A stretch of 64,000 nt of DNA from JAHRVQ01 sp963976815 (GTDB lineage Bacteria > Pseudomonadota > Gammaproteobacteria > Pseudomonadales > Azotimanducaceae), in NCBI GenBank assembly GCA_963976815.1, contig CAXBLU010000007.1:124001-188000 (forward strand), read 5' to 3'. The notes beneath the pieces were generated by a model that was not told the DNA's origin, did no database searches, and saw only the letters and a list, made by a program, of their open reading frames with translations. Positions 44,602 to 53,900 of this stretch are shown here, piece after piece. The position numbers and the translations under genes are program-made. Within the stretch, counting starts at the first letter, position 1. Each line of letters opens with the position of its first letter.

Positions 44602-44755
44602 TTCCAAAGTCCTGCATGTCTGCTCAAATTCGTTTAAGACTATCGTACTCGATCATTGCAGTCACTTTTGTTCATTATTCGCCAGACTAATTTTGCTCCA
44701 AGTAACCCACTATTCCCGTACACTAACGCCAAATCCAAAACTAAAGAGAGTCAAC

Positions 44756-45433
44756 GTGGAATTTGATGATGTCATCCTCGGACGCCGCAGCACCCGGGGT
44801 TATAAACCGGACCCGGTGCCCCAAGCACTGATTGAAGAAGTTTTAGCATTGGCTATGCGTTCACCGTCGTCGATGAACACGCAGCCGTGGAATTTTACCG
44901 TCGTCACAGGTGAAGTCCTGGACCGCATTCGCGTCGGTAACACAGAACGTAATATTGCTGGCGTTCCGCATTCGCGAGAGTTTCGCATTGGGTCAGCATT
45001 TACCGGGGAGCACCGCGATCGCCAGGTTGGTGTCGCCAAACAGTTGTTCGGTGCCATGGGTATTGAGCGCGATGATAAAGAAGGGCGTATGGATTGGGTT
45101 CTGCGCGGCTTCCGCCAGTTCGATGCACCGGTTTGCGTGATCATCACCTATGACCGCGTACTGGCGGATAGCGACGATACGGCTTTTGACTGCGGTGCAG
45201 TTACAACTTCACTGGTCAACGCGGCATGGTCTCGCGGTCTGGGCGCCGTGATAAACAGTCAGGGTATCATGCAATCCCCAGTAGTTCGTGAACATGCTGG
45301 TATTGCAGACGATCAGGTGATTATGAAGGCAGTTGCGCTAGGCTGGCCCGATGAAAATTTTCCTGCCAACGCCGTTGTATCAGAACGGAAGAGCGTTGAT
45401 GAAGCTGCTCGATTTTTAGGCTTTGACGACTAG
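44756..45433 (+). CDS. nitroreductase-family NAD(P)H:FMN oxidoreductase
   Basis: The start is GTG 44756 (VEFDDVILGRRSTRGYKPDP); the longer frame to 44525 runs over the divergent acyl-CoA dehydrogenase and is rejected. The 225-residue protein has the FMN motifs RRSTRGY, MRSPSSMNTQPWNFTVV and LGWPDENFPANAV. It is probably a homodimer reducing nitroaromatics, quinones or related compounds. A small PNPOx-like gene follows within 17 bp. Confidence 0.87.
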   Translation: MEFDDVILGRRSTRGYKPDPVPQALIEEVLALAMRSPSSMNTQPWNFTVVTGEVLDRIRVGNTERNIAGVPHSREFRIGSAFTGEHRDRQVGVAKQLFGAMGIERDDKEGRMDWVLRGFRQFDAPVCVIITYDRVLADSDDTAFDCGAVTTSLVNAAWSRGLGAVINSQGIMQSPVVREHAGIADDQVIMKAVALGWPDENFPANAVVSERKSVDEAARFLGFDD

Positions 45434-45450
45434 GTAACAAGTTGAGCGCT

Positions 45451-45927
45451 ATGAAAATGCTTAAGTGGACAACCATTATCCTCGGCGCCACGCTCCTGTT
45501 GATGGGCATGGCGGCGCTCTTTTTTAGCCAGGTTGTTAACCCCGCCATGATGAGGGAGGTCCAAACTAACCCTCTGGGAGAAGAAGGCCAGGAAGTCATG
45601 CTTCTCACCTTCGGCGAGAAAACACTGCCGGTGAATTACCTCAAAGAAGGCAACACCGTCTTTATTGGGGTTGATGGACGCTGGTGGCGAGCCTTCACGG
45701 ACAATGGCGCTCCAGTATCAACTCCGGTCTCGATGTTGATTCAAGGCGAGACTTATCAGGGCCACGCCGTTGTTGTGCTGGATAACCAGGCTTATACCAA
45801 TGAGGTGTTTTTAAGACTTAGACCCACCGCACCAGAGTGGCTCCCACTGTGGTTAACGGGAAAGCTCGTGGTCATCACAATTGATGATTCGACAAACCCC
45901 TCGCAAACAGGTCCGGGGAAAAGCTAA
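45451..45927 (+). CDS. small membrane-anchored protein with deazaflavin-reductase-like fold
   Basis: The ATG at 45451 gives 158 residues; a TTG at 45442 adds three. One N-terminal membrane helix (about 5-25, WTTIILGATLLLMGMAALFF) is followed by a domain whose pattern (VMLLTFGEKTLPVNYLKEGN, VFIGVDGRWWRAF, PVSMLIQGETYQGHAVVVLD) resembles the PNPOx-like nitroreductase family seen at 33434. It is co-directional with the nitroreductase gene and lies 17 bp after it. Function unknown. Confidence 0.7.
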   Translation: MKMLKWTTIILGATLLLMGMAALFFSQVVNPAMMREVQTNPLGEEGQEVMLLTFGEKTLPVNYLKEGNTVFIGVDGRWWRAFTDNGAPVSTPVSMLIQGETYQGHAVVVLDNQAYTNEVFLRLRPTAPEWLPLWLTGKLVVITIDDSTNPSQTGPGKS

Positions 45928-45951
45928 TTTTCCCGAACCTAACTGTCCTGG

Positions 45952-46446
45952 TTATTTAGAGGTCAGCTTAAAGGACCACCAATGGTCAGGCCGCTGGGTT
46001 TGTACCTCTCTGCCAGGTCTCCGCAGTTTGTTCGCGCGTGCTTGCCAAGCAAAATCCAATTCTTCCGGGTCCGTGACTCTACTCAGAGATACTGGATACA
46101 CCGTATCTGCAATCCTGATTTTCCCTGCCGGATACTCAAGCGCAGTGCTTGACCATCTCTTGCCGTCACACTGGGCACAACTGAGATAGAGTTCACCGTC
46201 ACCGGACATACAATTGAGGTTAAGGGACTGGAGCAGTATGCCGTTCGAGACCTGCAATTGGCATAAACCCGCGTCATTAGCGAAGGCCCAGTCAGACACG
46301 GGCTCGTTGTTCACTTCACCGGAAAGAAAAAAGCCCGGCGTCCTCTCACAGGGACATTGGAGCGCGACATAGGCCACACCTACAACAAGCAAAGCAACAA
46401 TACTGGAGGCAACAACCATGACTATTTTTTTCACAGGGTTCACCAC
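45952..46446 (-). CDS. membrane-anchored protein of an unnamed family (copy D)
   Basis: A 164-residue protein with one N-terminal membrane helix (about 6-29, KIVMVVASSIVALLVVGVAY) and a soluble domain. FFLSGEVNNEPVSDWAF, GKIRIADTVYPVSLSRVTDP and the final HWWSFKL align with landmarks in the proteins at 30963 and 38507 (SG/TGE..., DWSF, RI...Y, V.DPE, W.F). It has extra Cys residues (CPCERT, CAQC). It is convergent with the small PNPOx-like gene, 24 bp apart. Confidence 0.7.
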   Translation of the reverse strand: MVNPVKKIVMVVASSIVALLVVGVAYVALQCPCERTPGFFLSGEVNNEPVSDWAFANDAGLCQLQVSNGILLQSLNLNCMSGDGELYLSCAQCDGKRWSSTALEYPAGKIRIADTVYPVSLSRVTDPEELDFAWQARANKLRRPGREVQTQRPDHWWSFKLTSK

Positions 46447-46701
46447 GCTCTAAAGGGATAGACGTTCTCTTCCGACGCTTTGTCAAAACACGAAGCGACG
46501 CACAAAGGCTACGAAACTAAATCGGCAGTTTACCCAATTTGCACTGGAGACAAAATCAATCGACGGTTCCTCTTGGTAGGAACCGACAAGTTACGCTCGA
46601 AACTGGTGCGAGCATAAAGCAAAAAACTTGGTTCGCTACTGCACAACCTCGCCCGGCATTGATAACATCCATACCTTGAGTTTTCTCGTTAAGTCGCGTC
46701 A

Positions 46702-47754
46702 ATGGAACGTCTTTTAATGAAAGTTACTTCCTTATTCTTCATGTGTTTGCTACTTGTTGCCTGCGTGCCTGAACCTGAAAATCAGTTACGCACAGCTAGA
46801 CCAGCACCCCTCGTGGTGGTCTCACCCCTACAATTTAGCAACGAAAGAAGTCGTATTGAAGCTGTTGGCACTTCACGGGCCAATCGTTCAATCACCCTCT
46901 TCCCCGCGGTGTCTGGCGAGGTGGTTAAGGTGCTGTTCCAATCGGGACAATATGTTGAGGCTGGAGATGTGCTGCTCGAGCTTGATCAACGTGACCAGAA
47001 ACTCGCGGTTGAATTGTCAGAGGTTCGGCTCGCAGAGGCGAAACGATTGTTTGAGCGCTACCAGGAAAGTGCTGCAACAGGCGCAACTCTGCCGACAATA
47101 CTTGATGCCGCCAGAGCGGAACTCGATTCCGCACGAATTGCACTGGATCGAGCTCGGATTAGTTTAGAAGATAGAATTGTCGAAGCTCCGTTTGCTGGCT
47201 TCGTTGGTATCAACAATATTGATGTGGGCGATCGCATTCAATCTAGTACACCGATCACCACACTGGACGATCGCAGTACATTGCTGGTTTCCTTCGCTGT
47301 ACCAGAACTGATGAGCGGAAAAATCGCAGCCGGGGATGAAGTGGCAATCTCCACCTGGTCATCCAATGACCCAACGGCAATAGGTGCGGTTTTTGATATT
47401 GATAGTCGTATTAATCCAGACACCAGAACCTTTATCACCCGCGCCCGGATCGACAACCAAACAGACAACCTTCGACCCGGCATGAGCTTCAAGGTCATTC
47501 TCGAGCTCGAAGGAGACAGCTATCCCAGACTGGCAGAAATTTCTGTGCAATGGGGCGCGGAAGGCTCTTATGTCTGGTTGGTTAAAGACGGCAAGGTGTC
47601 CAGGGTTCCGGTAGAAATTGTACAGCGACAACGGGGTGAAGTATTAGTCGAGTCTAGTTTGTCAGCGGGCGATCTTGTTGTCGTAGAAGGGATCCAACGT
47701 CTGCGGCCAGGCTTGACTGTCACTACCAAATCGCTAGAAGCCGTTGAAATATAA
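46702..47754 (+). CDS. RND efflux adaptor lipoprotein
   Basis: A 350-residue membrane fusion protein with a lipoprotein signal (MKVTSLFFMCLLLVAC, lipid Cys21 from the first ATG; an internal ATG at 46717 is a possible start). Lipoyl halves VSGEVVKVLFQSGQYVEAGD and EAPFAGFVGINNIDVGDRI flank a short helical hairpin. Barrel and membrane-proximal domains follow. It overlaps the RND pump gene by TAATG. A perfect 8-bp hairpin at 46564-46585 lies in the 255-bp upstream gap; its role is unknown. Confidence 0.9.
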   Translation: MERLLMKVTSLFFMCLLLVACVPEPENQLRTARPAPLVVVSPLQFSNERSRIEAVGTSRANRSITLFPAVSGEVVKVLFQSGQYVEAGDVLLELDQRDQKLAVELSEVRLAEAKRLFERYQESAATGATLPTILDAARAELDSARIALDRARISLEDRIVEAPFAGFVGINNIDVGDRIQSSTPITTLDDRSTLLVSFAVPELMSGKIAAGDEVAISTWSSNDPTAIGAVFDIDSRINPDTRTFITRARIDNQTDNLRPGMSFKVILELEGDSYPRLAEISVQWGAEGSYVWLVKDGKVSRVPVEIVQRQRGEVLVESSLSAGDLVVVEGIQRLRPGLTVTTKSLEAVEI

Positions 47755-50700
47755 TGTCAGACGAATCGCAAAATAGCGTCAGTGCCGCGGATTTTTTGGA
47801 GACGAATGACTTACCTAGTCTTAGTATTCGTCGACCTGTTCTCGTCCTGGTTATCAGTCTTCTAATCTCTCTTGCGGGCCTCGCTGCCATTATGGCGGTT
47901 GAAGTACGGGAACTACCCGACGTTGATCGGCCTATTGTCACTGTTCGGGCTGAATATCCCGGCGCCTCACCTGAAACAATGGATGCTGAAGTGATCAGCT
48001 TGATCGAAGGTGCTGTCGCCAGGGTTTCTGGTATTAAGAGTATCGAGTCCTCCTCGGAGGAGAACAACGGTCGCATCCGCATTGAATTTGCTCCCGGGTC
48101 AGACTTAAACAGCGCCGCCTCGGATGTACGAGAAGCTGTCAGTCGGGTTAGCCGGCAGTTACCGGACCGGGTTGAACAGGTGCTAGTTGTAAAGGCCGAT
48201 GATGATTCAAGACCCGTGCTAAATATTGCCGTTCGCAGCAACACCCTGATGGAAGAAGAACTTAACCGCATCGTTGAGAAAGACATTATCCCGCCGTTGG
48301 TATCCATTAGCGGCGTGGCAGATGTTCAACAATCCGGGTCAAGACAAAGACTGCTACGGGTGGTTGTCGATCCACTAAGGCTCACCAGCTACGGTCTTTC
48401 TGTCACGGATGTCGCAGAGGTACTTCGAGAGGCTTCGTTTGATGTTCCCGCCGGTAGTTTCCGCTCTGAAGATCAACAGCTCATAGTTCGCGCAGATGCC
48501 TCAGCGGTCACCGCAGCGCAGGTTTCGGACATGATTATTAGAGACACCCAGCGCATTGGCGATGTCGCGAATGTGTTTTTTGGTCCAGAGGACGCCGCGT
48601 CATACACCCGTTTAGATGGTGAGTCAGCCATCGGTCTTGGTGTCATCCGCCAGGCACACGCCAATACTATTGAGATTTCTGAAGGCGTCCATCAGGCAGT
48701 TGAAAGGCTCAATAGTCGTTTTGATGACCTGGAGCTGGTGGTCACCGACGATAACGCGGCTTTCATTCGCAGTTCAGTGACTGAGGTGGTGACAACACTG
48801 CTCATCACCATCACCATTGTCATGGCTACCATCTGGGTGTTTATGGGCACCGTTCGCGCAACATTGATCCCCAGCGTCGCTATACCCGTTGCGCTTATTG
48901 GGACAATAGCCGGCATCTGGATGCTTGGCTTTTCCATCAACATCCTAACTTTGTTAGCACTGGTGCTGGCCACAGGATTGGTAGTTGATGACGCAATTGT
49001 GGTGTTGGAAAACATCCAGCGGCGCCGACAACAGGGTCTGGGTGCACGTGCCGCTGCTGTCCTTGGTACGCGACAAGTATTCTTTGCGGTTGTCACAACC
49101 AGTGTGGTGCTTATCAGCGTGTTTGTGCCGATTGCGTTCTTACCGAGTACCGCCGGAAGAATGTTTCAGGAATTCGGTTTTGTATTAGCCTTTGCCGTGG
49201 CAATCTCGAGTTTTGTCGCCTTAACACTCGTACCGGCCATGGCTTCGCGCTTACCCGAAGCAGGTCCTAGAAACTCGATCAATCGATTACTCGTCAGCGT
49301 TGGAGAAAAATTAGGGGAGATCTATGGGTCTACACTTTCTATTATTCTAGCTCGACCCATGATCGCCCTAATCACCGGCGGGATGCTGGCGATTGCTGCG
49401 GGGTCACTCTACACCCAGCTCGATAAAGAATTGTTACCCGCGGAAGATCGAGGCCTAATCGAAATTAACGCCAGCGGTCCTGACGGCGTTGGGATCGGCT
49501 ACATGGAGCGACAAACTGAACAAATAGAGGCCATTTTGAGACCTCTGGTGGAGAACGGCGAGGTACTTTCTCTCTACACTGTTATCGGTACTTTCGATCC
49601 CAATAGAAGCCGGGTCAGCATTCCCCTCGCAAACTGGTCAGAACGCGAGCGGTCTCAACAGGAAATCATGCGCTCACTACAAACACCTATTTCAGAAATT
49701 ACCGGCGCACGAGTCACCGTTAGAAGCCCCAACAGTTTAAATCTTCGCGGCGCAGGTGGCGGCCTGGAAGTGGCGCTTGTCGGCAATGACTATCAGGAGA
49801 TATTTACCGCCGCCAAGATCTTTGTTGAAGCACTTGAGGCCAGGTCACAACTACTCACCGACACCCAGATCTCCTATGAGCCTACCCAGCCTCAATTGTC
49901 CGTTGAGATAGATCGGCGGCGAGCCGCGGATTTAGGCGTAGATTTGACCCAACTCGCCACCACCCTAAGGGCGATGATCGACGGCGATGAAATCGTTGAT
50001 CTCAACGTTGGTGATGAGTCGGTTCCGGTTGTGCTCGAGGCGGCAACAGGTGATATCAATGACCCAACAGATCTGGTCAACCTATACGTGAGTGCTCGAA
50101 ACGGCAATTTGATCCCACTATCCAGTATTGTCACGCTGAAGGAAGAAGGCGTCGCGGCAGAGCTTGATCGTCATGCACAACGGCGCGCTATAGAAGTGGA
50201 TATTAATGTCGCCGCTGGCTACCCGCTTCAATCCGCAGTTGCTGAACTTGAAGCTCTGGCAGAAGAAGTACTGCCGGCCAATATTGAAATGATCTTATTA
50301 GGAGAGGCCGCCACACTCCAAGAAACCTCAAAAGAGGTCATGATCACTTACCTGGTTGCACTACTCGTTGTGTTCCTGGTGCTGTGCGCTCAATTTGAAG
50401 GGTTTGCGAGCGCTCTCGTTGTGACGTTGATTGTGCCCTTTGGCATTGCCGCCGCTATATTTGCCCTGTTTCTCTCGGGCACCTCCGTCAATATCTACTC
50501 ACAAATTGGCCTCGTGATGCTTATCGGCCTAATGGCGAAGAATGGAATATTACTCGTCGAGTTCGCTGACCAGCTTCGAGATCAGGGCTATGAGCTACGG
50601 GAAGCAATCGAAACGGGCGCGAAGGTCCGACTCCGTCCAGTTGCCATGACACTAATCTCAACCGTGCTAGGCGGATTACCCCTCATATTGGGTAGCGGTG

Positions 50701-50888
50701 CGGGCGCTGAAGCCCGAGAAGCGATTGGTTGGGTAGTCTTTGGTGGACTCGGTATCGCAGCACTGTTTACGCTCTATCTGACACCCGCGTTGTACCTGCT
50801 GATTGCCAAATACTCCGCTGCCCGGGCTGACGAGAGCAACCGACTTAAGGTTGAACTGACGGCCGCGCAACTGATTAACAAGAGTTGA
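47754..50888 (+). CDS. RND-family efflux transporter
   Basis: A 1044-residue inner-membrane pump with 12 helices and two large periplasmic loops. The proton-relay Asp pair is in LATGLVVDDAIVVLENIQRR (412-413), the N-terminal porter domain shows REVRELPDVDRPIV-type sequence, and GLMAKNGILLVEFADQLRDQ is helix 10-11. It would export hydrophobic or amphiphilic compounds with the adaptor (overlapping start) and an outer-membrane channel from elsewhere. No regulator is adjacent. It is convergent with the TpsA gene, 16 bp apart. Confidence 0.95.
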   Translation: MSDESQNSVSAADFLETNDLPSLSIRRPVLVLVISLLISLAGLAAIMAVEVRELPDVDRPIVTVRAEYPGASPETMDAEVISLIEGAVARVSGIKSIESSSEENNGRIRIEFAPGSDLNSAASDVREAVSRVSRQLPDRVEQVLVVKADDDSRPVLNIAVRSNTLMEEELNRIVEKDIIPPLVSISGVADVQQSGSRQRLLRVVVDPLRLTSYGLSVTDVAEVLREASFDVPAGSFRSEDQQLIVRADASAVTAAQVSDMIIRDTQRIGDVANVFFGPEDAASYTRLDGESAIGLGVIRQAHANTIEISEGVHQAVERLNSRFDDLELVVTDDNAAFIRSSVTEVVTTLLITITIVMATIWVFMGTVRATLIPSVAIPVALIGTIAGIWMLGFSINILTLLALVLATGLVVDDAIVVLENIQRRRQQGLGARAAAVLGTRQVFFAVVTTSVVLISVFVPIAFLPSTAGRMFQEFGFVLAFAVAISSFVALTLVPAMASRLPEAGPRNSINRLLVSVGEKLGEIYGSTLSIILARPMIALITGGMLAIAAGSLYTQLDKELLPAEDRGLIEINASGPDGVGIGYMERQTEQIEAILRPLVENGEVLSLYTVIGTFDPNRSRVSIPLANWSERERSQQEIMRSLQTPISEITGARVTVRSPNSLNLRGAGGGLEVALVGNDYQEIFTAAKIFVEALEARSQLLTDTQISYEPTQPQLSVEIDRRRAADLGVDLTQLATTLRAMIDGDEIVDLNVGDESVPVVLEAATGDINDPTDLVNLYVSARNGNLIPLSSIVTLKEEGVAAELDRHAQRRAIEVDINVAAGYPLQSAVAELEALAEEVLPANIEMILLGEAATLQETSKEVMITYLVALLVVFLVLCAQFEGFASALVVTLIVPFGIAAAIFALFLSGTSVNIYSQIGLVMLIGLMAKNGILLVEFADQLRDQGYELREAIETGAKVRLRPVAMTLISTVLGGLPLILGSGAGAEAREAIGWVVFGGLGIAALFTLYLTPALYLLIAKYSAARADESNRLKVELTAAQLINKS

Positions 50889-50904
50889 TCCATCACATAT
50901 CGCC

Positions 50905-53900
50905 CTAGCAACCAGGCGAGGCGACAAAATTGATTGTGTCCACTGCAACTTCAGTATAGCTACTAGCAGCACCGATGAGCGGTTCCGGGAGATAGTCTGA
51001 AGGATCTCGGCGAACCGGGTTCATATTGTCGACCACCAGATAGCTTCGACCACGCAGGTCCGACGATGCGCAGTTATTGGAGATAAATTCCGGTAGTGCC
51101 TGGAACCCGGTATTCAAATCCGCACTCACTGGATTAACTGCCTGATTCGGTGATTCAATTTCTACCGTGCCATCAATACCACGCTCCGACGAAGCCGAGA
51201 TCAGGGTTTCTGTGTCAGCCAAGAAATTAGTTGCGACCAGGTTGATATTGCCACCAGTACCCGCGTTCGCCTGGGCAACAATCAGGCTCCGGCGCAGCGT
51301 AAACAACTCTGGATCTATACTGATATTGCCGCCACCGCTATCGGCTGTCACACCATTCGCAGAAGCACTAATGAGGCTTTGATCAATTCGAATTCGATTC
51401 TGTGTTTGTATATTGATGCTGCCACCGCCGCTCTGAGCGGAAGAAGCCTGAATCACCGCACCTACAATTTGCAACGTTTCTGGCACAACCAGAGAGACAT
51501 CACCCGCGTCGCTTAGTCCCGTAGCGGAGGAAGTAATAGTGGTTTCGGAAAGGACATCTAAAGTATTGGCGTTAATGAGGATGTCACCACCCACCCCATT
51601 ACCGGTGGTGTCAGAGCTAATGACCGTACCGTTCTGAAGCGTTCCCGCAATAGCGGTGATTTCAATTCGGCCTGCATCACCATTTCCGTTCGCTGAAGCA
51701 CTCAGCGTGGATTGATCTAGCAAGAGCGTTTCAGTACTAATCAACAAGTCGCCGCCCGACCCCGATGTATTAGTGATTAACGTGATGAGGCCATCATTAA
51801 TATTTAAGTCGCTTGTGGTGATGGATATGCTTCCGGCATCACCACTACCACCACTCGATCGTCCGTTCAGATTACCCTGATTAAGAATATCCAACCGGTC
51901 CGCAAGAATAAAAATGTTACCACCATGACCCGCGCCTCCAGTTTCGGTTACAAGGGTGGACCCATCTAACAATATGTCATTACCAGTGAACCTGATAAAT
52001 CCACCTTCACCGGGCCCCTCCGTTGAACTATCGACTATCGTATCGGTTAAAGAAATGGTATCTGCCTCAAGCGTAATATCAGCACCTTCACCCTCGCCAA
52101 GTGTTTCGCCCTGAATAAGGGAGTTAGTTCCGGTGACGGTATCCGCCGTTAAGGTCACGTGGCCGGCATTTCCGGCCGTTAATGTTTCAGTGGCGATCAC
52201 ATTGCGATCGAGCGTGAGCGTGGTACCCGTTATGGTTAACTCGCCGGCATCACCCGTACCATCCAGTGCAGAAATGTTGATCTCGCCATCTTGACCAAGA
52301 ATTATGTCAGGCGCCTGAATATCAATGAGACCTCCAAGGCCGCTGCCTTTTGTCTCGGCTTCAACAATGGCACCGCTTAAGCGAAACGAATTATTTGCAT
52401 TCAAAATGATGTGACCTCCATGGCCAGCATCGAGCGAATCACTTTCGATGGCGCTGCCATTTTCGACCACAATCGAATCAGCGCTAAATCGAATAAAGCC
52501 CCCTACACCGGATCCTTCCGTTGAACTATTGATCAACGTTCCTCCTAGAGAAATAGAGCTTGCTGATAGGGTAATGTCGGCGCCTTCGCCAGCACCGAGG
52601 GTTTCTCCCTCAATAGTGGCATTGGTTGAGTTAATGGTATCAGCAGATAAGGACACGTGACCGGCATTTCCGGCCGTTAATGTTTCAGTGGCAATCACAT
52701 TGCGGTCGAGCGTGAGCGTCGTTCCCGTAATGGTTAACTCACCAGCATCACCCGTACCGCTCAGCGCAGAAATGTTGATCTCGCTATCCTGGCCAAGGAT
52801 TATGTCAGGCGCCTGGATCTGAATGAGACCGCCAAGGCCGCTACCTTTTGTCTCCGCTTCTATGAAAGCATTATCCAGACGAAACGACTCACGCGCGGTC
52901 AATATGATGTGACCACCATCGCCTTCACCTAACGCATCACTTTCGATGGCGCTACCATTTTCGATCGAGATCGAATCACCATTAAATCGAATAAAGCCAC
53001 CTATACCGGCTCCTTCCGTTGAACTGTTAATTAGCGTTCCTTCTAGAGAAATAGCATGTGCTAACAGAGTAATGTCAGCGCCTTCACCAGCACCAAGCGT
53101 TTCACCCTGAACCGTCGCATTGGTTGAGTTAATGGTATCAGCAGATAAGGACACGTGGCCGGCATTTCCGGCTGTTAATGTTTCAGTGGCAATCACATTG
53201 CGGTCGAGCGTGAGCGTCGAACCCGTAATGGTTAACTCACCAGCATCACCCGTACCGCTCAGCGCAGAAATGTTGATCTCGCTATCCTGGCCAAGGATTA
53301 TGTCAGGCGCCTGGATCTGAATGAGACCGCCAAGGCCGCTACCTTTTGTCTCCGCTTCTATGAAAGCATTATCCAGACGAAACGACTCACGCGCGGTCAA
53401 TATGATGTGACCACCATCGCCTTCACCTAACGCGTCACTTTCGATCGCGCTGTTACCTTCGATACGAATGGTATCTGCTAGCACATCGACTATTCCGCCC
53501 ACACCAGCACTATCCGTCGTCGTCACGATCTTGCCGCCCACCATAACAAAACTAACTGATTCGATATTGATCAAACCAGCATCGCCATCACCAGGTGAGA
53601 GCGTTTCCGCAGTAATTTGAGCACGATCCTGGATACGAAAGTCTGTGCTAGCGATTTCAATTGTGCCGCCAGTACCCGCACCTGTTGTATTCGAAGCAAT
53701 CTCAGCAGCGTCTTTTAGCACTAGCGATGAAGTATTCAGCTGGAGTAGGTCGCCGTTTCCATCTCCGGACACGTTACCCGTGATATCTGCATTATCTGAC
53801 ATTGTTAGACTGTTAGCTTCTAGAGACAACTTGCCGCCTTTGCCAGATCCGGACGCGGTGAGTATAAGAGCACCATCGCCGCTTATGACAACATCTTCTC

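Noticed and set aside
44525..44755. 77-codon N-terminal extension of the nitroreductase
   Set aside because: It runs antisense through the start of the acyl-CoA dehydrogenase gene, and a GTG at 44756 gives the standard family start.
52448..52660. Plus-strand frames inside the TpsA gene
   Set aside because: They are antisense shadows of the repetitive TpsA coding sequence, with proline-rich low-complexity products.
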